64,000 nucleotides of DNA, taken from positions 194,933,232-194,997,231 of the forward strand of contig CM076990.1 in NCBI GenBank assembly GCA_039090855.1. Direction: 5' to 3'. Both the position numbers and the translations under genes were made by a program. Source of the stretch: Macrothele yani. Lineage: Eukaryota > Arthropoda > Arachnida > Araneae > Macrothelidae. Numbering within the stretch: position 1 is the stretch's first letter; every line of letters begins with the position of its first letter. This document shows positions 22,136-32,744 of the stretch, in pieces. Below the pieces are notes generated by a model. The model made no database searches and was not told the DNA's origin. It saw only the letters and a program-made list of their open reading frames with translations.

Positions 22136-24516
22136 CAGTAGTGGCCCTAGCTGTTGCGGGGCCCTGGGCGATGGCTCTTCACGAGGCCCTTCGCAATCGC
22201 GATAACCCCTTTATATATATACGTAAAAAAATTACATGTTGCTTACTCTGACCGTAAACCGGCCGCTCGCTTTTTTTTCTCTCGCACAAACCGTCACTTG
22301 GGGTGAATGATTTCAAAGCAATATGTTTTTTATCGGGAATTGTGGTATTGATTTATATGAAATTATAAGTATTATTTAAAGAAGAATTCTGCGGCTTTTC
22401 TTGTGGCTAAAGTCTTCAATCAAAGTACTATAGTCTAGAGTAGATGCCACGTCATTTTCTATGGACAGAAGAGCCAGAGCTGACATCCGGTCTTGGGCCA
22501 TGGTGTTCCTTATGTAGGTCTTGATAAGCTTCAGCTTAGAAAAGCTCCTCTCAGCAGACACAACAGTAACACGAATGGTGGCTATTATTCTGAGTGCAAT
22601 GTTAATGTTCGGGTAGATTTCATAAACGCCGTTTTTGACTATGTACTAAGCTGAAACTATGTCGTTGCCTCCCTCACCCCGAAGACTCGTACAAACATTT
22701 TGAACTCATCATATAGTTCCAGTGCTTCTATATCGTGTTTGTCTCCTACGCTTAAAGATACTTGTAAGTCTTCACAATTTTTCATTAGGTCTTCGTCACT
22801 CATTGTCAATAAGTCTTTAATTCAGTACCTAAAACCAAACGTGCTTTCGTGGGATTTGAGAGCTTCAAATCTCTGCTAACAGCCCATTCGCACGGCGTCT
22901 ACAACCACATTAAAGTAGCTTATTTTGAAGTGGTCTTGCAGTGAAATCTCAGGAGCCTCGTCCTCTGCTTCGTAGGAGAAAGTTTTCTTTTCCCATCTCT
23001 TTCTGATGGCCTTGAACGTAATTTCAATGCCTTGTTCCGCAACTTCCCTTGCTGTCACCAGTTCTGACGAAAAGCCACTTTCACGATATTCTTTGAGCCA
23101 CTTGATGAAAATTTCTAGGTGGTTAACTGCGACATCTAAGTGCATATTTTGTTGATACAATGTATCTTGACAAGAATATCATACCAATTCACTAGGGAGG
23201 TAACAAGTTCATAGGTGGTTATTTCCTTTTCCAATGACTGGCACTCACTGATCAGCCCACAGTCTGGTTTTTTCACGCAGACTCCCAAAGCATCGCAAAC
23301 GTTGTTCAGCTGATATCTTACAAACAGCTTTTACAGGTTCAAATCTTCACTCCCACCTGGTTTCTGAGAGAGGTTTCAGCAAAATGTTCACATGTGACTT
23401 GAGAATGCCCCACCTCTCACTGGAGCATGAAAAAATGGTGTAGTCTCTGCGAGAGGCTGTAAAACGACTAAGCCTGAGGTCAAGATAAAGCGGCATCACC
23501 CAACAAACGGGTTCCAGCTGTGGCTTCCACAAGATACAAAGAAAGCTAGAGGGTTCATCTTGAGAAGTCTTATTTGAACACCGCTTTTTCCGCACGCATG
23601 TTGGCATCATTGTCATAACCTTGCTCTCTACAGTTTTCCAGTGACAAGCCTAGGCTAGTTGTTTCAGTTCAGTGACGATGCAATCAGCCAACACTTCACC
23701 AGAAGTTTTCTCTACTGCTAAAAACCTCGCAAAGTGATCCCCAATTTCAGCAATGTCCTTGTTTACGGTTCGCAGTATTATAGAGAGCTGCTCAATCTGA
23801 ATGATATCTCGAGTACAGTCCAGGAGTATTGAATAGTGCTTGATCTTTAACACTTTTTCTAATATTTTAGCTTTAACGTAGTGCGTGGCTTGCTATGAGC
23901 TGTATCAACTCATTTTGGATATTTCCCCCGAGGTAGTGGTTTCTAGCAACCATCTTGTTCATCACTTTGTGCAGATGCTCTCGTAAAATGGGATCAAATC
24001 TAGCAATCAATTTGATCAAATCCAAAAAAAAATTGCCGCTGGAATCTGAGGCCAAAAGTTCCTTGTGCCCTCTAAAAGCCAAATTGTGGAAAGCGAAAAA
24101 TTGCACGATTGCCAGTAACCTCTCCAACATGTCCTTCCAGCGCTGCTGTTCAGCTAGAATCGCAGTCTGAGACAGCAATCGATGGTTTTCCCGCAACTCT
24201 GCCCTTTTTCTGAAGCTAACCATATTAACATACAGTCCTTGTGGGACTTGCTGGCTTCATGAGATTTCAGGGCATCACTCAGGTGCTTCCAGTCGCTCAT
24301 TCCCTCACTCGAACTAAAAGCACCACCAGAAGTAAACAAGAACAAACAACACGCAAAACAGTATACAGCATCATTTGATTCAAAATAAATCAACCATCGC
24401 CTGACTTGCTCTTCACCATTTCTTAAAATTCGCTAGGCAATAACTACTAATTAATTGGCAGCGGTGTAGGGCCCTGGGCGGTTGCTCGGTATGCCCCGTA
24501 CCTGGAGCCGCCACTG
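22136..24516 (-). mobile_element. hAT transposon with exact 8-bp duplication
   Basis: An exact 8-bp duplication CCTCCACT lies at 22128-22135 and 24517-24524. The ends read CAGTAGTGGCCCTAG and, inverted, CAGTGGCGGCTCCAG. A shared subterminal block GGGCCCTGGGCG occurs near both ends (22160 and 24470). It carries one minus-strand transposase gene and lies inside the Tigger element. Confidence 0.85.
22376..24420 (-). pseudogene. hAT transposase of ZMYM/TTF-zinc-finger type, near full length
   Basis: The minus strand begins near 24400 with WLIYFESNDAVYCFACCLFL, a TTF-type zinc finger, and DALKSHEASKSHKDC. It continues through the DUF4371-like region (RWKDMLERLLAIVQFFAFHN, then KHYSILLDCTRDIIQIEQLS). 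DUF4371-family proteins have a D(C/S)T catalytic segment there. A helical part follows (22876-23160). It ends with the hAT dimerisation domain SAERSFSKLKLIKTYIRNTM (22500-22561). Stops lie between the blocks (about 24230, 23860, 23640, 23170, 22620), so it is dead, but every domain remains. Confidence 0.8.
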
Positions 24517-25183
24517 CCTCCACTTTCGTGCAGGAGGAAACTTGGACCTAGTTATTTAAAGTGGACCCCTCCATACTAATGCACATTTGTTTCATCGTTT
24601 CAAGTTATAGAGAAAATTTTCAGTGGGAATGGTAATCCGGACAATGCAATTTTTGTGGAGTGGTCCTTTCACAAAGATGGTCCTTAGGATCTGAGTGGTG
24701 TTTTAATAGGGGGAAGGTTAGTGTTAGCGCTATGAGTTATGAAATCGGTTCCACAGAAAAACGGTCGTAATGAGGGGTGGTCATGAGAGAGAGGTTTCGC
24801 CGTACTTGATTTGTTGAACATATCAACTTTTAATCGATATGTTCGCTACATTTAATTAATATGCTAGATACATAATTTATTATAATTATCAATTAAATTT
24901 TTCATCGAATATGTCTATTTAAAAATTTTTTTGTACGGATTTCAGTTTCTGAAATTTGGCAGGTATGCTCATGGTTCGTACGCTCTTTTTGAAAACCTTG
25001 AAAAGTCCTTGAAAAAGAAAAGCTCATTTTCAAATCCTTGAAAGTACTTGAAAAAGTTTAAGACTGTAAAGAGTACTTGAAAAAGGTTTGTGGTGAAAAG
25101 TTGTGTAGGAGATTTCTGTGTTCTGATTAAAATACCAAGCTGATCAAATAGCTCATAACTTTCGTTCAACTCGGGGGAGCATA

Positions 25184-26994
25184 CCTGCCAACTACTATGG
25201 AATGTCTAGTTTCTACAGATTTAGTTGTCTGGCTACGGAACTCACTGTTGAAACTACAGATTCTACGAATTTTCATTTTGTTTAATTTTTTCTTTTATTT
25301 TGCTATTATTTTATGATAAACACGAGGTTTCTAAGCGAATTCGCGGAATTCCGCCTTTTTTTTTTGTCATCATTTAGATCATTCTCAAGATCGATGTAAT
25401 ACTGAAGAACATTTTTTTTGGGAGGAGGGGTCAGTTTCTGTCGGTACGGTTTTTCGCGTTTCAAAACTTTAAAACTTTCGAAAATGTTAGTTAAATAGAG
25501 TAAAAAAATTTGCTATAATCGTAATTTTTCTCTCCTGATGTTGCCATTGTGCCCAGTATTCTTGTTAAATGTCATTTTAAATCTGTAAAACTATAGAGAA
25601 TGGGTCGGCTCAAAACTTTCGTGTTTCAAAACTTCCAAAAATGGTAGTTAAATGGAGTAAAAATTTTTGCTGTAATTGTAAATTTTTTCTCCTGATGTTG
25701 CCTTTGTGTCCAGTATTCTTGTTAGATATCATTTTATTGCATAAATGTTTGTATTTGTTCTTGAAACTGAAGGCAACAATTTGCAAAAACGGAAGTTAGA
25801 TGCCGCAGAAATTTCCTCGTGCGTGGTCTTCCGTGAATTCGAGGAATTCCACCTTTTTCTTCATTATTTTGGTCATTTGTGAGATCGATGCACAAGTGAA
25901 AAATTTTTTTTGGGAGTTGGTAATGATACGGGGGAGGGGTCGTCGGAGAGGACGGAATTCATTTTCATGGAACTTTCTAAAACAGAAGGTTGAATGAGTT
26001 AAGATTTTTTCCGTAACCGTAATTTCTTTCTTCTTGTGATGTTGCCCCCTGTCCAGTATTATCGTTAAATAACATTGTACTACATAATATTTGTATTTCA
26101 GCTTGAAAATAGGGGAAAAATTGTTGAAACCAGAAGTCAGACAGAGCAAAGATTCTCCCATAATTGCACCCCCCCATTCCTGCTCTCCAGCATTGCTAAA
26201 TATCCCCAGTCCCATAAGTTTTTGCATTCAAGCTTGAAGAAGGAGACTGAAATCCCCCAAAATGGAAGTAACGAAGGTTGAATATTTGTAAAAATTGATG
26301 CATCATGTTCAAAAGAATCAATATTCTCGAAGTTGCACAATTTGTCTAAAATAGTTAAAGCTTTGATATCACGTGCTCATGATCCTCAAGCTAAAAAAAG
26401 TTCTTTCAGCATGATGGATGAAATTATTGTTACTGTAGGGCTTAAAAAAAAAAAAAAGTGACAATAGAGAAATAGGGAGTGAAAAATATCATCAGAAAGA
26501 AAAATTAACCAATCGATGCTGTGCAGCTGCAGAGTCAAAAGGCAAACTGACAGTAGTCCACATTCTTGCTGTGTGTTTTGATTTTTCACCCTGTTAAAAC
26601 ATTGAGCATTTTTTTCCTTCTTTGGTCTCCTCTTTTCATAAACTGTAATGTTAGAGGCAGTATGATCATATGGTAAGTGGAGGTTTGTGCTGCACATGTT
26701 CACTTGCTTGGATTTCCCTTCTGTCAAGCGTTGTGGAATTCTTAATGCATCTGACTGATTTTTATTGGTGGAAGTTTCAAAATTAAATCTTACAATGTTA
26801 TCTGTCATGCCCTTGTCAGGGGAATCAACTTTGTGTTTCACATGTATTAAGTTTCATTTGTGTCCTTGTTCGTTGTAACACTTTGTTTATATTTCTTTTT
26901 CACAAAGAGATGGATCGTTTGGTTAAAAAGCATCTATGTATGCCGCACAATAATACTAGTTATTACTGACAAGGCTCTAGCCAATGTTGGCAGG
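25184..26994. mobile_element. CCTGCCAAC-ended nonautonomous element
   Basis: Exact 9-bp ends CCTGCCAAC, inverted, are flanked by TA (25182-25183 and 26995-26996). The interior has two to three long degenerate tandem units. It ends with a decayed frame (KIDASCSKESIFSKLHN around 26290) that recurs near 32770. Confidence 0.6.
25330..26130. repeat. Long-period tandem repeat inside the CCTGCCAAC element
   Basis: Units share in order GAATTCCxCCTTTTT, TCAT, GATCGATG, a TTTTTTGGGAG block, TTAAATAGAGTAAAAA, TCTCCTGATGTTGCC and CAGTATTCTTGTTA. Unit starts lie near 25330, 25600 (partial) and 25835. The same unit occurs at 39480-40090. Confidence 0.65.
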
Positions 26995-27688
26995 TATGGA
27001 GGAGCACATGGGCAGCTAGTACCTTTGCTATGACATCACTACAGAATAAAACATCAGCCATGGGAGTAAAATAAGTGGAATGATGTATTTGTGAATCGTG
27101 ATAGGCTTCTGTTGACTGGGGTTAGGGATGCAATCCTTGCCAGAGGGTGAATACAAAAATAATGTACCCTTTTAAAAAATATTCCACAAAATAAAATTAT
27201 TTCATAAAACACCAAAACAGAGGGGCAATTCAAAGTTAATAAAATAAACTAACGGGGAGGCAGGTGTTACCTGGCAGGTCATTGAAGGTGTGCCCATTCC
27301 AGGTAAGTTTAATGGTTTGAACTTGTTAAAATACACATACTTACTGACATCATACACATATGATAATTTGGTTTTAAAAAGTCCTTGAAAAGTGCTTGAA
27401 TTTATTTTGTTTGGAAGAGTATGAACCTGGATGCTGTTGCTATGTTTTGTCCTGAAATGAGGTTCTTTCCCTTCTTTTTCTATCATTTTGCTTTTTAAAG
27501 GAATCATCAGTTTTTTTATGTCCATTTCAGATCGCTATGTACAACAGGTGATTTATATGCATAAATTGTATTTTACATCTTTAACTCATGAATGCACTGG
27601 TATGCACAAGGGCATAAATACACATCTAACATGATAGCAGGCCCTGCACATTAAAAAAAAAAAAAATACACACATGGTTAGCAGTTAA

Positions 27689-28105
27689 TATTTTCAAGGT
27701 TAGTCACATGTACTCACCTAATTCTTAACATATGCTTAGTATGTTTTTTCATTCAAGTGGACCACCCCCTCAGTAAATAAAACAATATTGACATATTAAA
27801 GCTAAGTGACTAAAAACATAGTAACCCTTGTTCTTTTCAAGTATAATTAAGAACATTAACCTAACTTAATAATTTAAGTTATTAATTGTAACTTACTGTT
27901 AGTTGGATATACATATTCTCTTTTAAATTAATTATTTTTGTAGCTTAATGTTCTTAATTACAGTTGAAAAGAATAAGGGTTACCACATTTTTAGTCACTT
28001 AGTTTTAATATGTAAATATCGTATTATTTATTGAGGGGTTAGTCGCCTCAAACAAAAAAAGCATACATTAAGAATTAGGTGTACATGCGACTAACCTTGA
28101 AACTA
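27689..28105. mobile_element. Foldback MITE with TTAA flanks
   Basis: Two arms of about 190 bp are inverted copies (27689-27880 and 27915-28105). The ends read TATTTTCAAGGTTAGTC and, inverted, TAGTTTCAAGGTTAGTC. TTAA lies immediately outside on each side (27685-27688 and 28106-28109), as for piggyBac- or Kolobok-type insertion. It is noncoding. Confidence 0.75.
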
Positions 28106-28450
28106 TTAATTGTATTGAATGTATGTTTTTACATAATGAGAATATCAAGTATTAAGCTCATTATTTTTATTATAATTAGCGGTGGATAAACATTAAAAGT
28201 ATAGTATATACAACAGGGTTTGAAAAATATCTGAAATGTTACATGCCCAGCTGGGCATGTACAGAAATCATTTACTTGCCCAGGTACTAAAAGCTGGATG
28301 CCCAGGAAAACTTATTTTTTAAGATAACAAATCAGAATCTGCCTTTTTTTAAAGTTAAAAAATATGATAATTTTTTTTACAGGTTTTGCATTTGTTGTAA
28401 GGGCCTGTATTCAAAATGTTCAGACCACAAAAGTGTGTATCTCAAGTTTT

Positions 28451-28862
28451 AAGGTGGTTCCACCTGAAATCTCTGCCTTATGTTTTCCAATGGTGAAACT
28501 TCTTTACATATTTTCTTTGCAATTAATGTATTCCCAAGCATGAAAATTTTCACATTGATAAAACTAACATAGCATGGGATACTTAATACTTGCTAATAAG
28601 CAATCCAACATTTGTTTACGTCATCAATATACAGGTCACGCCATCTATGAACTGGTCAGAACATTACTCAAAGAAAAATGATTGATTTTTAATATAATTA
28701 TGGTTATGTTTTAGCAAGTATTAAGCATCCCATTCTATGAGTTACAGTTAGTTTTATTGATGTGCTAATTATCATCCTTAGGAATACATTAATTGTGAAG
28801 AAAATATGTAAAGAAGTTTTACCATTGGAAACATAAGCAGAGATTTTAGGTGGAACCACTTG
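28451..28862. mobile_element. Foldback MITE with arms of about 160 bp
   Basis: The left arm (GTGGTTCCACCTGAAATCTC, CCAATGGTGAAACTTCTTTA) is the inverted copy of 28700-28862 (TAAAGAAGTTTTACCATTGG, GAGATTTTAGGTGGAACCAC). The spacer is about 90 bases and no frame is coding. Confidence 0.7.
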
Positions 28863-29321
28863 AAGATTGATGGTACTGAAAATGGTACAAAAAGGTATGA
28901 AATTGGTATTTGAGAAATTTAGGGATTCTGCCATGTTCCTTATGCAGTTTTCACTTTTAGTCACTATAAACACTAGAGGCTAGTTCCATCAGAGGCATGC
29001 ATCTTGTTGCTAACTATGAACAACATTAGTATTATAGCAAAACTACATATGATTCCAATTTCTGGACCTAGAGCATAATATAATTAAGGAAATGATATTC
29101 TTTTGTCTTTGGCACTCTGTACAAGTAATGTAATTTTCGGTGGTTAGAGATGAAATGAAACACGGCATACGGCGACTATCTTATTTCTTGAAGTAGGAAA
29201 TTCTATTCAAACTTGATTTTTAAATTTAGTCTCCCGGAGTGGGCAACTAGATTGTTTTTGTGGAATAACTTTTTTTACGGGTCTTTTAGAGGTTATTTTT
29301 AATGAAAGTTGGTTGTCAAAT

Positions 29322-29350
29322 TTTCGAACTAAAGCCTAGTTCGTCATCAG
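29322..29350 (-). ncRNA. Hammerhead-ribozyme-like core downstream of GIY-YIG ORF
   Basis: On the minus strand CTGATGA (29344-29350), a 6-bp hairpin GAACTA/TAGTTC and GAAA (29322-29325) follow each other. The core starts just past the Penelope ORF stop, as in the copy at 8668-8696, although the stem sequence is different. A compensated stem with a conserved core supports selection for the fold. Stems I and III were not resolved. Confidence 0.55.
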
Positions 29351-29357
29351 GACTATG

Positions 29358-29981
29358 TCACTGGAGTAGTTGCTGCCACTCAATTGGAAGAGACCATCCG
29401 CAATTATCGTTAATTGTGGTACTTCTTCTTCTTGCTATTTCGATCCCTTCTTCTAGTTTTCTCTTTACTAAGTTTGACTGGTGGGCGATTATTTTCACTG
29501 AGTCCCAATTTATGGAGTGTCCACTTGCTTGTACATGTCTGTCTAGCCCTGTTTTGTTCCCAATGTTCCTAATAGCTGCTTGGTGTTCTTTCATTCGGAC
29601 CTTAATACTTCTCCCTGTTTCTCCTATATAGCTGAGTCCGCAGTTACAGTCGATGCAGTAAATTACTCCTTCCTGCAATTGGATGTCCAATTCTTTCTGC
29701 TTTAAAGCTGGCAGGAATTTCTTTATTTTGTTATTAAGATCTGGAGCTAGCCTGATATTATATTTTGCTCCGATCCTTTTCAGTCTCTCGAAAAGTCCCT
29801 TGTGGTACGTAATTTTGCTGGTGAATTTGAAGTTGGTTTTTTCCTGCTTCTTTTTTGGCACTTGTTTAAATATTTTCTCAACATATGGGGAGGGGTAATT
29901 GTTTTCTGCCAACATTTCCTTTAATTCTTCTTTGTGAAGATCTTTTTGAGAAGCTGAAGAGACCAGGCCAAAAATTTTCAT
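29358..29981 (-). pseudogene. Penelope-like C-terminal region with intact GIY-YIG endonuclease
   Basis: A 207-codon open frame holds the linker (YPSPYVEKIFKQVPKKK) and then GVIYCIDCNCGLSYIGETGR with the GIY-YIG core. The conserved Arg and Glu (IKVRMKEHQAAI) and the late ARRRSTTINDN segment follow. This endonuclease makes the nick that primes reverse transcription in Penelope-like elements. The reverse-transcriptase half is missing because the frame stops at the end of the surrounding CAGGG-ended element, so the copy is truncated. The endonuclease frame itself has no stop. Confidence 0.8.
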
Positions 29982-30019
29982 GCCCCGGGCATCTCGGACA
30001 TGGTATTTTTCAAACCCTG

Positions 30020-31084
30020 GAAATAAAATTTGTTTAGAATTGCTGATACTTTTTATTGTGGATATGCCAAAATAATGCTAGTTCAATATGATAATGATGT
30101 TTTGTAATTGTGTACTCTGCTAACAAGCCTACAATGAACTTTGAACTAATATCATATGCAAAGAACAGATGGTAGATGATCTTGTTAAATGATCATATCA
30201 ATTTTTTTTTTACCATGTTTTGATCAAGTGTGATGTTGAGTTTACTTTTAATATGAGGTCTAATCATAAAAAGTTCATGCACTGAAGAATATGGGGGTAT
30301 ATAAATGCAAATTTTATATTTGGAACAACACTGAAGGATATTCTGCTAACAGATAGCCCAGTTTGTCATATGCTGTAAATGGTGAAGCTATTTATTTATC
30401 TTGAAGTTCTGTCCTGTTAACTTTAGTACTCCCACTATAAAGGATTTTCTGGAAAAAAAATACTAAGAAAAAAATCCCTCCACAACCAACACACACTTAC
30501 CTAGGCGGGCACCATGTGACTTTTGATTGTTTCTGACCATCAAGCTCGCTCAGATTGGAAAGATTAATATTTTACATTGACAACAGAATGTGTCTGGTAG
30601 AATTCAAACTTTTTTTTTTTTCAACAGTTGGAAAACCGGCATCATTAGTAGTAGTTTGTTTATTGAGTAAGCCAGTAATATGAACCTTTTTATTAAAACT
30701 TTTATAGCCTATATTTTCTGAATCTAAAGTCAGCATAGTAAAAATTAACTCCTAAAATTGCACTAAGATATAGTGAGAGTTTGTTTATTTTATTGTATGG
30801 CTGAAATTAACTTCTATTATTGTTCTTTGACATTAGTATTATAATCAGCTCAGGTAGCAGAGCAATTATTTTCAAGTGGCTTTTGATAGTAAATGTTATA
30901 TTTCAGTATTACTAGTTTTTGTAATACTTTTGTAGAAAAATGTACTTGCACATCCAGTTTGCTTTATGTGTGTTTTCCAGTTTCCATTACAAAAGCATGT
31001 GCAGTGTGCTTCATTTGTGTTCATTTTTGCTGATATTAATTTTTATTTATAGTTCATTTAGTTTATTTTTTCCCTTTTTCACAG
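30020..31084. other. Intron sequence without recognisable element
   Basis: AT-rich, with poly-T near 30608 and a strong pyrimidine tract before the acceptor at 31084. No frame or repeat was recognised. Confidence 0.55.
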
Positions 31085-31224
31085 GGGTATTGTTTCAAGT
31101 ATAGTTGATTATAGATCACTAACTGTCAATATTGAAGCACTGGGACAAAGTGACAAAGTTGGCTTCGTTTCATCACGTTATGATGCTGCATGTAGAAACT
31201 TCTCAGATCATGAATATTACGCAG
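31085..31224 (+). CDS. EXD1: EXD1-like exonuclease, LSm-like exon
   Basis: The exon is 140 nt, with acceptor CCCTTTTTCACAG and donor GTATGA. The frame is GIVSSIVDYRSLTVNIEALG, then VGFVSSRYDAACRNFSDHE. 'G.V..VD...LTV' is the pattern of the last strands of an LSm fold. EXD1 proteins carry an LSm-like domain before the exonuclease domain and act as RNA adapters with PIWI and TDRD12 partners in piRNA biogenesis (established for mouse EXD1). The exon starts in phase 2 and ends with one base, matching both neighbours. The following intron is 10.8 kb. Confidence 0.65.
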
Positions 31225-31823
31225 GTATGAAATTTTATGTACCGAAATTCATTTTGTTGCATAATGTTGAGTTTGCTCCTTGTGCATCTGTTACTGGGAT
31301 AGCTGGTATGTCAGTTGTTTAGACAGTAGCATTACTACTGCTGAAGCTTGTCTTGACAGACTGGTGATGTTTCACAACATGTTTGCTGATGTTAGATTTG
31401 TTGCATTTTCCATTCAGCTGAAATTGGATTGCTATATATCCATGGCTTAACATTTGAGCAAGTTTATGAGCTTTTGTTGGGTTGTGTGTTTGATTTGAGA
31501 TAATGGTTGGTAAGACTGGTGTACTGGAAAATACAGTGCAGTGTACACTTGATTATCTGAATTTATGACTGAGAGGGAAGAAAAAATACATTGATCAAGG
31601 TTGACAGCTTTCCCGTGTTGGTGAACTTTAGCAAAAAAAAAAAAAAAAATAAAAGAAAAAAAAACCAGCCCTGAGGTTAGTTACGGGTGGATTCCATTGG
31701 GAGGACAAATCAGGTGTTTTGTCTTCATGTCATACTTTGTACAATCGACATTTCTTAAAGTATAGTTTTACTTTATCCTGATTTGCTTGGGGCTAGTGAA
31801 TTCTCATTACAATTAATCTGGGT
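31225..31823. other. Intron sequence without recognisable element
   Basis: I see a poly-A run near 31635 and otherwise AT-rich sequence with no familiar frame. Confidence 0.5.
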
Positions 31824-32350
31824 CTAAATGAGCAAAAAATAATTTTCAACCCCTGCTTTTGATCCACAGAACTTCACCACAACCATAATGAAATGTTTTG
31901 CATTTCCTTCACTGTTTAGACACATAATTAGTTCAAGAAAGGCATCCAAATCCTTTTCTTCTAGATTGACATTGAATACCCCATTTTGTGTGAAAGAAAC
32001 TGTTTTTTTCCACTTCTGAGAAAAGATTGGCCGTATTAAAACCACAGACCAGTAGTTTTTGTAATGAGGATCTGGAGGACAAAAAAAAAAAAAAAACATG
32101 CAGAATCTTCGAGGCAAAAATTTGCTGACCCCCCTCCTTTGAATGTTCGTGTGTTTTTAACTGTCTTATGACCAATATCACTGTCCGTTACTTGGCGGGT
32201 CCACTGCGTGGTGGTAAATATAAAGAACCAATATGCTTTGGGACTGGGAATCGCAAAACTGCCTTCTAAATGGAAATGTCTGCTATTTGGGAGTGTACAT
32301 TGAGAAGGTTTTACTGTATATGTATTTGTTTTGGGATTTAACAACCACAA
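31824..32350 (-). pseudogene. Unrecognised decayed coding sequence
   Basis: Two long minus-strand frames lie end to end. They run 32350 to 32036 (LNPKTNTYTVKPSQCTLPNS, FHLEGSFAIPSPKAYWFFIF) and 32117 to 31824 (YWSVVLIRPIFSQKWKKTVS, MVVVKFCGSKAGVENYFLLI). A poly-A run at about 32080 joins them. Composition is protein-like and richer in GC than its surroundings. I do not recognise the family. It could be a processed pseudogene or a transposon protein. Confidence 0.35.
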
Positions 32351-32359
32351 TAAGAAATT

Positions 32360-32545
32360 CTTAAAAGCAATTGCCCATCCCTAATTTAGAGCCACTGATT
32401 CTAGGGAAGGGACAGAGCCAGTGCCATGAAGCAAGCATACCACCCATGGCTCATCTGAGACTCAAACCTGGGTCTATCTCAAACAAATGGTCAGAAGCCT
32501 GTTTCATAGACCATTCAGCCCCTTGGGGGGGGGGGTGGGGGCTTA
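32360..32545 (-). mobile_element. tRNA-derived SINE, antisense copy
   Basis: The reverse complement carries the body shared with the other two SINEs (GGCACTGGCTCTGTCCC, TAAATTAGGGATGGGCAATT) and a B-box-like GGTTTGAGTCTC. The head is diverged and begins near a run of C. No duplication was identified. Confidence 0.7.
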
Positions 32546-32744
32546 CTGTGTTTTACAAATACTGGTAACTTCTGAGAGGTCTCCTAATGTCACTTCAGAT
32601 TTTTTTCATAGTTATCACTATATCCAAAGTTCCCAATTCATATGCACTTAATGAAAAGGCAGTTATGTGCAGTGATTGATACACTTGTGAATTTGGACCT
32701 CTTCTTCATAATGCTCCTTTTCTGGTTGATTTGCAACAATGATA

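Larger units (their letters stand above)
19997..24802 (-). mobile_element. Tigger/pogo-type transposon interrupted by a hAT
   Basis: The ends are CAGTGAAACCTCTCTAAGG and, inverted, CGGCGAAACCTCTCTCTCA, flanked by TA on both sides (19995-19996 and 24803-24804). The inner parts also mirror each other (GGTGACCACTGC against GACCACCCCTCATTA). The transposase is on the minus strand. A hAT element (22136-24516) sits between its promoter-side end and its coding region. Confidence 0.8.
18961..24963. mobile_element. CCTGCCA-ended element containing nested Tigger and hAT
   Basis: The ends read CCTGCCAGGTTTTATG (18961) and, inverted from 24963, CCTGCCAAATTTCAG, both outside-flanked by TA. The same termini occur at 25184-26994 and 39126. 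The native part (18961-19996 and 24803-24963) has no readable transposase. It includes the dispersed repeat at 19380-19810. Confidence 0.5.
24971..27430. mobile_element. GGTTCGTACGCTC-ended element with a nested insertion
   Basis: The left end GGTTCGTACGCTC followed by CTTGAAAAGTCCTTGAAA is mirrored at 27380-27430 (CTTGAAAAGTGCTTGAA ... GAGTATGAACC). An orphan right end of the same kind lies at 62060-62106 (GTGTGCGAACC). The nested CCTGCCAAC element occupies 25184-26994. The target duplication is unclear. Confidence 0.45.
28214..30019. mobile_element. CAGGGTTTGAAAAATA-ended hAT-like composite
   Basis: The 16-bp end CAGGGTTTGAAAAATA (28214) is mirrored exactly, except for one transition (A to C), at 30004-30019. 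Inside lie a foldback MITE (28451-28862) and a Penelope fragment (29300-29981). No convincing 8-bp duplication was seen. Confidence 0.55.

Noticed and set aside
27202..27525. 107-codon minus-strand open frame
   Set aside because: It overlaps the end of a transposon and adjoining unique sequence and has no recognisable domain.
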